This document shows positions 47,136 to 63,155 of a stretch of DNA of 64,000 nt, in pieces. The DNA is from Macrotrachela quadricornifera (taxonomy: Eukaryota; Rotifera; Eurotatoria; Philodinida; Philodinidae). The notes under the pieces were generated by a model that worked only from the letters and a program-made list of their open reading frames with translations, had not been told where the DNA came from and did no database searches. The stretch lies in contig JAJEKB010021020.1 in assembly GCA_022393335.1 (NCBI GenBank), positions 49,625 to 113,624 on the forward strand, given 5' to 3'. Position 1 is the stretch's first letter, and every line of letters begins with the position of its first letter. Made by a program: the position numbers and the translations under genes.

Positions 47136-48441
47136 CGATCGACTTCTATATGTGATAATCAATAAGAACTTTATAATAGAATACCTTCAATCTATGATCC
47201 ACCATTATTTAGTCTATCGATTCTATCCTACCTTCGTTTGCATATCATGGCGAATATCTTCATATAAAACTCTATATCCATGATCAATTTTGATGCACTG
47301 TTTTAAGCTGCAACTACTTGAAATCACAGGTAGTATTATCCTATAATGGAACTTTTTAAATTCAATTACAAACTTTACTTGATCAAGCACCTCATCTTTG
47401 TTATTTGAATATTCGTTATAATGTATCATTACCATTGCCAATGTCTGACATTAAATTATTCGTCATTAGATGTTCAGTATGAAATGCTTTCGATTGTGTT
47501 TAACAAATTATGAAAGTATTATTTATCTTGTCCACAATATGACACATCTTCAAGCATTAAATACTCTGGAAGAAATGCAGCAGACTGATAAATATATAAT
47601 TATTGATACGATCAAAATTGATTTTTGAATCTCAACTTGAAACTTTGCACAGAGCTAGGTCTTAATAAGAATAGTTTATTGTGAAAACTTCAGATCTTTT
47701 TATTGTTCCTATTCTGAAATACAATTATGATAAAAATGTGTCTTTTATATCACTCATACATATACACAGGCAGAATCGATGTTCTGTGCATTAAAACTTG
47801 TAACAGCAATACCACACAATTTTTTTCATAGTATTTCGTATTCAAGAATTGCTTGATCTCTCCCATATATGTATATAATCAAATTAAATTAATGTTGTGT
47901 AACTTTAATAGATGACATACAATTAAAAGGTAATGCAAGACTTTCGATGTGAACTAAATTTTACTTTATAAAAAGCAAAAAAGCTCTTGTATTTTGAAAC
48001 TTTTATGAATCTTTAGACAAATTCATCCTTTAGATTTAATATATTTAAATACTTGGTTGAAAACATAGATACATATATGATCTAAGATTATTTATTATAT
48101 ATATAGTCTTTCTATCCTTATATGTTAATGTTTTCTGCTTCATTCCGAACATTTTTCAAATTCTTTTTCTTTTGGTAATTGTCTTTCGTTGTTATTATGT
48201 ATATTTTCATTATCTCTATTCGTCCGTTTGTTACACTTAGAATTCTATTATTTTTCTTATCTAGTTCGCTTTAGTGTTGTTAGTTGCTTCTTATTTGATT
48301 ATAACTCGGTTAGTTTTGTTGTTACAGGTTTTTTTCTTTTGTAAATATTTTTAATTCTTATTGTTTAATTATTATCTTACGGATTAGTTTTTATGTATTC
48401 TAGATCGTACAATTCCATTACTAATCAATGACTCTTCTACA

Positions 48442-49782
48442 ATGTTTTTAATATTGATTCTCTTCTTTCAATTATTATTTGTTTCATTGAGCTTAACTAG
48501 ACCTTTAGAAGATTCTAGTTTAGGTTTAAATGAAGTGGCCTATCATAATGAACCATCACATATATATCTTGGTTCACCTTCTATTGTTCGTCTATCATCA
48601 GGACGATTATTAGCAAGTCACGATTTTTTTGGTAAAGGACATACTTCTCAACCTCAAAATGTATCTGTCTATAGTAGTGATGATAATGGTATAACATGGT
48701 CATTTCTTTCATACATTTTACACAGTTATTTTACAACATTAACAGTATACAATGATAGAATTTATGCTATTGGTGTTTGTAATGAACACAATAAAAGTGG
48801 AATTATTATACATCGAAGTATAGATAATGGTATTTCATGGACTTATAATAATAGTGATGATGGTGTTATTTTATTCAATGGTTTATTTGATTCTGGTGCT
48901 ATGCCAATCGTTGTCGCAGATCAAGTTATGTATCGTACTATAGAATATCATAATGGAAAAGCTCAATGGCCTTATCCATTTCAAGCTGCTATAATTAGTT
49001 GTAACCTATCATCATTCTCAGCATATAATAATGTAATAACAAATGATCCTATTATGTCTCCAAACAATTGGAGAATAACACCACCTTTAGCATTTGATAC
49101 TAAATGGTTACCATCATCGTATCCCAATTTAACAGCACCTGGTGTTTTAGAAGGTAATATTGTGATATTATCTAAACCATCATTATTCTCCGAAGAACAA
49201 CAAATACGTGTATTAAATGTATTGCGATTCAATTCAATTCCATTAGCTAATCTTGCTATTATCTTAGAATTAAATTTAACAACAAATACATTATCATTCA
49301 TATCAATAATTAATTTTCCTGGTGGAATGAGTAAATTCACTATAAGATTTGATCCCATTACACAAACATATTTAACTTTATCTAATCCAGTTACATCTCA
49401 ACCTGTTCGTGATCAACGAAATGTATTGAGTTTATCATATACTAATGATCTATTAAAGTTAAGGGAATGGCATATTGTTGCTGATCGTTTATTATATGAT
49501 GATACTGGTTTAGAAGTTAATGATAGTCTTCAATATACTGGTTTTCATTATGTTGATTGGCAATTTGATACATCATCATCATCTAAAAATAAGGCGAGTT
49601 GTATCGAATGGAATTGTGATGGTGGTCCAGATATTATTTATTTAATTCGTACTGCATATCGTGGTGCTAATTCTTATCACAATTCAAATCGTATTACATA
49701 TAAAACATTGCATAATTATCGAGCAATAGTTAAGCAACATCAAACAATGTTAAAAGAGAAAACTATTAAGAAACAAAAATAA
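48442..49782 (+). CDS. Secreted sialidase-fold (BNR/Asp-box) protein
   Basis: An intronless 446-residue protein beginning with a signal peptide (MFLILILFFQLLFVSLSLT). The six-bladed sialidase fold is indicated by Asp-boxes: SSDDNGITW at about residue 78 and RSIDNGISW at about 127. The first blade has SPSIVRLSSGRLLASHD, where sialidases carry the first carboxylate-binding Arg. N-x-S/T sites are frequent, consistent with secretion. The C-terminus ends in a basic tail (KEKTIKKQK). It would act outside the cell or in the gut on glycans, but sialidase-fold proteins include many non-sialidases, so the substrate is open. Intronless structure and bacterial-like architecture among spliced neighbours suggest possible horizontal acquisition. 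AATAAA lies about 20 bases after the stop codon. Confidence 0.72.
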   Translation: MFLILILFFQLLFVSLSLTRPLEDSSLGLNEVAYHNEPSHIYLGSPSIVRLSSGRLLASHDFFGKGHTSQPQNVSVYSSDDNGITWSFLSYILHSYFTTLTVYNDRIYAIGVCNEHNKSGIIIHRSIDNGISWTYNNSDDGVILFNGLFDSGAMPIVVADQVMYRTIEYHNGKAQWPYPFQAAIISCNLSSFSAYNNVITNDPIMSPNNWRITPPLAFDTKWLPSSYPNLTAPGVLEGNIVILSKPSLFSEEQQIRVLNVLRFNSIPLANLAIILELNLTTNTLSFISIINFPGGMSKFTIRFDPITQTYLTLSNPVTSQPVRDQRNVLSLSYTNDLLKLREWHIVADRLLYDDTGLEVNDSLQYTGFHYVDWQFDTSSSSKNKASCIEWNCDGGPDIIYLIRTAYRGANSYHNSNRITYKTLHNYRAIVKQHQTMLKEKTIKKQK

Positions 49783-51142
49783 TTCATGTGATTACAGATC
49801 AATAAAATACTTCATTTGCAGATGATTTTTGATATAATCATATCATTTTAATGTTTCGTTCGTGCGCAAAAAAGATACAAGTTGAGAGTGAGAGTGAGAG
49901 TGAACTAATAAATTTAAATGAATCAACAAGAGGCCGTCACAGGGCACTTTTTTTACCCCACCCTGCTGTTAAAGCTTATGATAGAGAACCGCGAAATCCA
50001 TTCTCAGTTCCGGTCATTGCTTTTTTATCAATAATCAGGTCACACATTTTTTGTATTTATTATTCTATTTTTATTAAAGATCTACCAATCGGCTATTTTT
50101 ATTTACAATTCTTATAGAAGTTCAGTACAAAGTCTCGACTAAATTCTCAAGAATGAGAAATTTTTTACGATTTATATAAGTTTTTGACTATATAAAACAC
50201 ATTATACATAAAGTTGTTTCGATAGTAATTTTCGACATTCCTTGACTCAACATTTTTTGTCATTGTTTTGTTATTTTTGTTATAGTACTTATCTATATTT
50301 AATAAAAATTCACTAAGTTGTAAGAAATAGATGAATAAATACAGAAATTTAGGCTTTATCTTATGAAAAATTGTTACCAGACGGACTCTTAAAAATTATT
50401 CATTTTTGATTATTTTGAAATGTTTTTATTTATGTAATAAGAGAGATGCTTAATCATTTTAGTTAAAAAAAGTAATGTACTGTTTGTAACTTTCGATTGT
50501 TATTCTACTAGTCATTTATTATTTCATATAGACATTTAGAAAACTTGACCTTATATTCTCAATTGAATTCGTAACAATGCGAGACATCATATTAGTGAAA
50601 TATTTCGAAAGAACCCAGAAGTGTTGATATCTTTGTAAATGTTGGAAAAAGAAATAAAATAAATGCCAAGCAGTAAAATTAAATTTGATCGATACAAATA
50701 AAAGTAGCATCTGCAAGTTAGTGTGACGAAACGACCCTACAGCACAAGAAAAATACGGAGTCTTTTATAATATGCTTTCAAAAGGAGCCTTTATCTACTT
50801 TGCCGTCGTCTTAGCTTACACATGCTATTTTGGTCAGTTTCAGAAATGGAGCTGATCTGCATTTTTGATGACCAACTGGTCTAAATTCCGTACCTAAACC
50901 GAATCAATCAATCAATAAATGAAAAATAATTAAATTTAAAAGATAAATATTTCATATCAAACATCGCACATCATGACAAAGAAAAAAATGAAGCCTGAAA
51001 CAAGAAGATAAATTGATTGCTTTCATTAATCATTTGTTCTTGTGCTTGTTGTTGTCCATTCAATCGTTTGACTTGGTTGTGCAAGCATATCCATATCGAG
51101 AGCATGTATGACTAAGATCTAGAAATGAAATTTAACGAATAA
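49783..51142. other. Intergenic region between convergent genes
   Basis: The sialidase-like gene ends into it from the left and the alpha-glucosidase gene from the right. It contains GAGAGTGAGAGTGAGAGTGA at about 49884-49903. No other gene or repeat could be supported. Confidence 0.45.
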
Positions 51143-55694
<4,552 letters not shown>

Positions 55695-57000
55695 TCGATG
55701 AGCAATCTATCTAGAAGTGAACAAAAAACCAACAGAACTTCATTGTCAAACAAAAAATACTCTACACAGAATAATAGCTTAAATATTCTATTAATAATAT
55801 GTATACATATACAGACACAAGAAATATTCATATGGAAGCGAGATGTCGACACGTGCTATCTGTTATTCGTTTGTCTTCAGCTACATTTGCGTTGAAGATC
55901 AATATTCAAATTGTATGTAAGAAGCTCATGTTCATTTCGACCTTTTCCCCAATAATATAACTCAATCTTTTTAGACTTTACTATATACTCATAATCAGAT
56001 TTGCAAGTTAAACTGTTCTCAAGTGCTCAACTTTGCTTGGTTCAACAATGTAAAGTGACACGCATAAATCATAATCCTGGTGATATTGTGACAATATGCC
56101 TTTAGTAGTCGGATTTATATTTTGAATACGTATTGGCTAACCACTGTACTACGTTTTTACTTATTGATTTCTGCTGGATTTAAAGAAGAGAGCAGATCTG
56201 GGGAACAAATTCAATGTTTGCGGTAGCACATACCTTCAGACTTAGGAAGTTATTCTTCAAGTATTTTCTGCGGATTATCAAACCTGTGGAATGTGTTTTC
56301 AAGTAATAAACAAAAATAAATTAACGTAGCACGAGCAAGTGATAACACATTCCTATATACGTGGTGTAATATTTATCTTTCAAGATAACAGCGGGCAGTG
56401 TTAAAGAGACGTGGTAACAGTTATAGGAGACAATTGTTGTTTTGAATTTTCTTTGTGGGTAGGATGTTTTATACTCTCTTTCTCTCATCTAATGTTATTA
56501 TTAATTGACCTATTAAAAACGAATGGAAAAGACCAAAAATATAAATATTTCGATTCGAAAAATTTTCTGATAACGAATAAATATAATTCTGTTTGTTATG
56601 AAAAGTTGATGAGGATGGTATCGCATTCACAATAATTGTCTGTCCATTGACAATGTTTTATTTTCAAACATTCTTGTTCAGTTAAAGAAGCACGGTAATC
56701 GTCATTAACAACATATCTGAACTAGTTGCTCTCCAAAACCAGATTGAGTTAACATTTTATCATTCATACTTACATTGTATCTGAGCAAAGTCTGATTGAT
56801 CTGATATGACAATCACGGTTGTTCATTCAAATGAAATTTCTTAAAATCATCAATGAGTCTCAACGATAAATTCGTATGAGATGCTGTCAACAAAGTTGAA
56901 GGAAACTGGTTACGAAACATATAGGGCATTTCAGTAAGATGAGTAGCATTGAAATGGAATAGTGCGAATGCCCAATTTTCTGTAGCATACACAAATAGAT
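55695..57000. other. Intergenic region upstream of the GH31 gene
   Basis: It holds the GH31 promoter next to 55695. The frames at 55698-55895 and 56411-56635 have no recognisable content. Nothing else could be supported. Confidence 0.45.
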
Positions 57001-57019
57001 AAGCAAAAATTGATGATGA

Positions 57020-57815
57020 TCAAGTTGCAAGATGATTGAAAACAAAAAGAATGGGACAATAAATATAATAATCTTCCAATAACCATTTTAGAGTAGTAAA
57101 ATAATCTGTATCTTTTGTAATCGGATTATATAAGCCAATAAGCTCTTCGGGAAGCTGATATTGCGAAGACTTGACTACTTGATCAAAATTTTTGAGCGTC
57201 AATACACTACTTTAATCTTCTTTCGTATTAAAACCACCTAAAATAGATGCTTGTTTATTGAATTGATCTTTTCGAATCAATGATAATGGTTGTTCGTGAA
57301 ACTGGAAACGTTCGCCAATACAAGACCATAGTGTAATCCAATTCACTGTTAGGTTTCGACTGAAGTACCATGAGTTCGATCGAGGAAAACAGTCAATACT
57401 TGAGCCACCGAATGACTCAATATTCTGTTGCACGTATAGAAGTGCTAATTGCTGATCGAGCCAACCAAAATTTCTTTCATTCACACTAGCTAACGGGAAG
57501 AAACCAAATACGCCAAGACGATAGTTAATTGTGACAATAATGGATTGCGAAAGGAATGCAAGATTTCGAGTATCATAGTGATTAGCAGTGTTTGCTGCAT
57601 AACCACCATCGTGTGACCATAATCACACTAGTAGTAATGATGTGTTTTTTTTGCTTTTAATGCCCAAATATCTAGAAAAAGATATTCTTCAGTCTCTAAA
57701 TGCTTCCATAATTGATTGTAATGGACAAATTGGTGACATATTTCCTCGAATCTCGTTGCATTGACTATGCCTGTCCATGGAGATGATAATGTAGCCGGTG
57801 TTCAACGTATTAGAA
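57020..57815 (-). pseudogene. Carboxylesterase type B remnant
   Basis: Reading the minus strand gives pieces of the carboxylesterase/cholinesterase N-terminal half in order: SPWTGIVNATRFEEIC, EEYLFLDIWALKAKK, HDGGYAANTANHYDTRN, INYRLGVFGFFPLAS, NFGWLDQQLALLYVQQNI and ESFGGSS. Then the nucleophile elbow (G-x-S-A-G) is missing and the sequence jumps to ILGGFNTKED, which in intact enzymes lies roughly 120 residues later. There is a frameshift or stop near 57625-57640, a stop after NTKED at 57212-57214, and no C-terminal half. It is a deleted, inactive copy with no catalytic Ser, next to the intact F-box gene. Confidence 0.72.
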
Positions 57816-58099
57816 ACTCTCTATAATGAATGCCTAAGTAAATATTGACTCCATCTTATGCAAAATCATGAAAAATTATGTTTCTTTTTTAGTTAGTCTT
57901 GTGTGGTGTATCAGGAAAAAAATATTATATTCAGGTATATATGATCTTGATTTGTAATGAAATGTAAATTACGGGATTTCATGAAAATTTTCTTACAAAC
58001 TCTGCTTCTAGAAATCAGAGAGATACTTTTCCTTAGTCAACTTAATGTGCTGTAATAAATAATATAAAAAAAAATATGGTGTTTTAGTGCATTTTAGTG

Positions 58100-59893
58100 T
58101 CAAGATTTAGTAGATATTTTTGATGTTAAATAATTTGTATGATTATCCTCACCAAGCCAAATCCCTAAATATTCCATATGAGTTCGATAAGTAAAATTTC
58201 TTTTCTTTTTTCTAAGCCATTCAATTAATTCTTCATATTGAATTGATCGAGAACGTATTGGTTTAAATATTACACTTGTTAAATGTCTAAGTTGATCAAG
58301 AATTATTTTCATATCATTAATATTATTAATATTAATTTTAAGATGTTTGATTTGTTTTAATATAACTGAACAAATTATTTTTATATTTGGTTCATATAAA
58401 TAATTTGTTGATTGATAATGAATATTTAATGATTGAACATGAATTGCTTGATGCAATAAATCATGAATACTATTCTTTACATATAAAAATGAATTTTGAT
58501 TAAATTTTAAATTTATTGAAATATGTTTAATAAATAAGAAATTAATATGTGTTGATAAATAATCAATTGAAGTTTTAGAATATTTATCATCAATTAAAAA
58601 TGTTAGAATAGTAACATTGGAAAATAAATAATCATTCTATTTAAAGAAAAAAAAAGATGTTCAAAACTATTGCATACAAATGAAAACATAAATTTATACT
58701 TTTGGCAAGTATTTGTTCGTCATAATTGGTCTTAAATGAATATGTAAATGTGAAATATTATTCATTATAGATGTTATATCTGTTTTTATTGTAGGTAATG
58801 TTGAACGAAAGATTTTATCATATTCGAAATCATATGTATAATCCGATGTACAGATTGGTAATGAAAATATATAAAGTAAACGTAATTTTTTAAAATATTC
58901 ACAAGAAATATACCAATGGTTTTTTTCAAGCCAAAATGATGTTTGATAAGAAGTTAGTATTGATTGAATATTAGGAGGTGTTTGTTGACGAATTAATTCA
59001 GTTTTAAAGAAAAAATCAAATTTTTGAAGATTTGGTAATTTTTTTTCAATAAATTCTTCCCATTGAAAACCATTAAATAAAGAATCAGACATGTTTATTG
59101 AAGCTATTATTTCAAAATGAATAAGAGATGGTATAGAGAATAGAAATGATTGAATATTATCTGTTTGGATGATAACACATTCAATAAAAAGTGTTTCAAG
59201 TGATGTTTGAATATGATTTAATTGATCTAATGATTCATCTATATTGAAAATATGATGATTTCGTAATTCTAATATTCGTAAATGAGGTAAATAATTAAGA
59301 ATAATAATACATTGTTGATGTGAACATTTATGAAGTATTAAATGTTTTATTGAACATTGTTTAGATATTGGTAAATTAAAAATAATTAAATCTTGAAGTT
59401 TAAAATAAAAATATTGAAGATTATTTAATTTATTAATAATTAATGAAATATAATTCATTGTTGTATCATTTATATTTGATAAATATTCATTTTGAATATT
59501 AATTGATAAAGAAATAAGTGAATTAATATGAATATGTGTTAGAATTGTAATTAAATTAGATTCTTTTATTTGTATAAGAGTTAATGAATTAAGATGAGAA
59601 AAATTATTTATATTAATATGAGTAAGAAATAATTCAATTTGACCAGATGTTTTATTTCCATCAGAAAGTATAAGTGATTTGATATTTTTTGGATCGATAA
59701 ATTTTAAAATTTTATGAAAATATTTTTTTTTCATTGAACAAAAATCAAGTTGATGTTGATCGTAAGTATTGACGATAGTATAGAAACGTTTAGATACATT
59801 GCGAAATGAGAGAAAAATAGTTTCTGTATCAATATAATCAATAATGCGATATAGAAGTTCAGTAGGTAATGTATGAAGAGATGAAATAGACAT
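58100..59893 (-). CDS. F-box protein with LRR-like C-terminal region
   Basis: Two exons, 58700-59893 and 58100-58636, are joined in phase (...NKYLPK|NDYLFSN) by a 63-bp intron (GTATAA...AAATAG), giving 576 residues. The N-terminus is an F-box (LHTLPTELLYRIIDYIDTET, then FRNVSKRFYTIVNTYD), which should bind Skp1 in an SCF ubiquitin ligase. The rest consists of repeating L-x-x-L-x-L segments (for example HLRILELRNHHIF and SLETLFIECVII), an irregular leucine-rich solenoid likely to bind the substrate. The substrate is unknown. Codon use is strongly A/T-biased, like the TIR and Rap1GAP genes. Large families of such F-box genes are expected in bdelloids. Confidence 0.82.
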
Positions 59894-60499
59894 TATTTTA
59901 TATTTTATATACCATTATATTATGTCATCATAGCAATCACATGAGATGTTCTGTGTTTTTTTTTGAAGAGAAAAAATATTCTTTTAAAGAGAAATGAAAA
60001 AAAAAAAGATATCGATTACTCACTTAGTCAAATAGTTACCCTGAGTCATCTATATCATTGAAAAGAAAAAATAATATAAACTTTTGATGGATATTTATAT
60101 AAAAATCGTTTTTATTTATGTAATATGATACTCTTTTACTGTTTTAGAGCTTTATATAAAATTATCATTAGTGATACAATATTCAGATTTCTTGCCTCTA
60201 ATCAATATTTTCTCATTCTATCTGATATTACATCTTTCTCGTACTCTTTTTCTGATAAATAATATTCTTACTAATGGGTTTACATATATACATATATGTA
60301 TTCGTTTTCTATGTAAATCAATGATAAGAAAAATAGATAGATAGAGTGTATATGATTGCTATATTGTACTAGAAATACTCTAACTTTCTTACATACATCT
60401 ATAATATTCAGTATCTTTATTTGGTTCTTTGTTATCTTTCTACTTTATTATTATAAAAACAAGAATATTGTCGTCTTTTTTCTATCTTATTTTATAACA
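59894..60499. promoter_or_regulatory. Divergent intergenic region between F-box and GH5-like genes
   Basis: About 600 bp separating two divergent start codons, so both promoters lie here. A pair of ATACATATA words is at about 60284-60297. No specific regulatory motif could be assigned. Confidence 0.4.
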
Positions 60500-61861
60500 A
60501 TGAAGCAAATATTAATCTTTATTATCTTAATCATATTACTTTCATACAATATATTCAAAGTTGATAGTGCTCGTTGGACACCTGAACAAGCCAATCTTTG
60601 GTATGAGAATCAACCATTATATTTTGGAGCTAATTTTGTACCTTCATCTGCTGTTAATGTAATCGATATGTGGCAAACATTTGATATTGTCACTATTGAA
60701 CGTGAATTGAAATGGGCTTCACAAATTCATATGAATATAATGCGTGTTTTTCTTCATATTCTCTTTTATCAACAAGATGCGAAAGCTTTTTACAAAAAAC
60801 TAGATACTTTTCTTACTATTACTGATCGATACAATATAAAAGTTATGTTTGTTCTTTTTGATGAATGTTGGTTACCTAATCCAAAGTTAGGACCACAACC
60901 AGATCCTATTCCAGGTGTTCATAATTCACAATGGGTTAGATGTCCAGGACAAACTTGGTTATTAGATAATACTACATGGCCTTTTTTGAAACAGTAAGTT
61001 ACAAAAAAAAATAATGATAATAAACAGAATGTTCTCTATACATGTACAAAATATTAGAAAAGTTCATCTTTATCTTTTCTATTAATATGAGTTTGGATCA
61101 GATATAGAAAAGAATTCATTTTTAGATACAACTTTTCTAAAAACGAATCGACTGTTAATGCTTTCATCGAAATGAAAAATGAAAAATTGAAGAATTTTTT
61201 CATTAAGTTTTAACATTCTTTTTTTTTTATCTTTAGATATACAAATGACATTCTCTCTCAATTCTCTAATGATCCTCGTGTAGTCATTTGGGATTTATAT
61301 AATGAACCTGAGTGCAGTCAACAAGTACATGTTGTTCTACCTCTTTTGCACGAAATATACTCTGCTGCTCTCATAGCTAATCCTCGACAACCAATTACTT
61401 TTGGAATTGCATCAAACTCTTTAACCAGTACATTAGCACAGTTTGAACTTAATTCATCTGATATTATTTCATTTCATAACTATGAACCGTTAGCAGACAC
61501 AATGCAACGAGTAACTAAATTACGTAAATTTAATCGACCATTAATCTGTACAGAATATATGGCTCGAACAATAGGTAGTACATTTCACACGCATACATTC
61601 TACTTTCGTAAACAAGCAATAGGAGCTATTAATTGGGGCCTTGTAGCCGGCAAGACACAAACATATTTTCCGTGGAAATCGCCAATTAATGCTTCTATTC
61701 CTCTTGTATGGTTTCATGATATATTCAACAGCACTGGCCAACCATATTCACCATATGAAATACAATTTTTTAAAGATCTAAAAAGCGAAACTTCGCAATC
61801 ACTTAGCTTTATAAAAATTATGACAAAATTAACAACTTCATTTTTTCGTCTCTTCTCCTAA
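60500..61861 (+). CDS. Secreted TIM-barrel glycoside hydrolase (GH5/GH2-like, annotated elsewhere as 1,4-beta-xylanase-like)
   Basis: Two exons, 60500-60993 and 61237-61861, are in phase (372 aa) with a 243-bp intron. A signal peptide (MKQILIFIILIILLSYNIF) precedes WYENQPLYFGANFVPSSAVN, a typical start of this bacterial-type family. The catalytic acid/base is E188 in WDLYNEPE and the nucleophile E271 in ICTEYMART, in the normal clan A layout. Other shared segments are MFVLFDECW, ISFHNYEPL and AINWGLVAGKTQT. It probably hydrolyses beta-linked plant or microbial polysaccharide in the gut; the exact substrate is open. From memory the closest relatives are bacterial, so horizontal transfer followed by intron gain is plausible. 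The in-frame ATG at 60500, directly before the signal peptide, was preferred over longer upstream starts. Confidence 0.8.
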
Positions 61862-63155
61862 AAAAATTATCTTTAGTCTTTGAACTTGCATAGTATTACA
61901 TCATATCTAATGTATTTTTTTTCTCTATATATAATATATCATTCATTCTTATGATTTATCTAATTATAAGTATAGTTCTCATGTAAATCAATATGGTAAA
62001 GTGATTCACATGCATATATCTGAAGAATAAATTGTATTTCAATATCTTTCTGTATTGACGAGATATTCCGCAGAGTAAAACATTTAAAATGAAAAGCATA
62101 TGTACCATAATACATGCGCTATTTATGTGTTAACATTTTGAATAATAATAACCATTTGATTATGTTATATACAACTGTTCAAATTAATTCTCTTCAATAT
62201 TAAGTTGATTTCAGGCCAATTCTACGCCATCTCCATTTGTGACTCGTTTCAAATTCAACAAATGATCAGTAGACATATTCCCCTCTCAAGTAATGCTATG
62301 TTAATCGTTATACAACCATTCACGAGAAAAGCTAAAACTTAAAATTCGATAACAAAACCTAAATCTCCGAAACTAAAAGTCTCAGTATTGCTACATGTCT
62401 ACACATTCTTTTCCACATCAAGCTAGTCTCACACACTTATCTATTAAGCAAACATCGTGAAATGATAGCAGAAAAGCCAGTATTTACTTCTTAGTCATCC
62501 TTAGGATAAAATGTCATCAATTTTAAATTATGAAAGAATCCTTTCTGACGAATGTTGAGAGAGTTCTTATTGACAGCAATGCGATGGATAAACTTTGCAT
62601 CAAGTATACTGAACAATATTCTTTATCCTTATAGGCCATGATTATATGTTCGATCTACATATATTTCAACTAACAGGCTTAACTTGAAAAGAGTAGCAAT
62701 AATGAACAGAATATTTTATTCAATGAAGATTTAAAGTTAAAAATTTACTGGAAAATATTGCATGCGTTCAAGCTGCTATTAAATTCTGTATCGCCTAAAA
62801 ACGAGAACAGTGTAGAGATATGCATACGGCAAAAAGTGTGTATTTGGCGTACGTTGAAAGAGAATTTTTACGAATATTAAGACGCTGAAAAAATAATTTG
62901 AGACAGTCAAACAAACTGAATCTTGTATACATTGCAATATGGAACATTCTGAAGTAACATTTATAAAGATTTCAATTGACCTACGCTTTTAAAAGAAACA
63001 CAGTACAATACAACAAAAAAAAAAAAAGAAATCTTACAAAGAAATAGAGAAAACATACATTCTATGAATGTAGAAAGATATAAATATAGTTCTACTGATA
63101 TAAATCTAGAAAAACTTTTCATTTTAAGAATTAATGTTTTGGTTGTAAAGAATCT
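61862..63155. other. Intergenic region between convergent genes
   Basis: AT-rich, with the GH5-like gene ending into it from the left and the alpha/beta hydrolase from the right. An AATAAA-like signal lies near 62026. No repeat or ORF could be supported. Confidence 0.45.

Larger units (their letters stand above)
45280..48441. other. 3.2-kb gene-free region with palindromic repeats
   Basis: No supported gene; the frame at 45459-45665 is short and unlike anything known to me. The middle is occupied by a MITE-like palindrome (46520-46823) followed directly by an ATTTATT-rich repeat block (46836-47135). The last 500 bases before 48442 are T-rich on the plus strand and probably form the promoter and 5' UTR of the sialidase-like gene. 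Confidence 0.5.
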
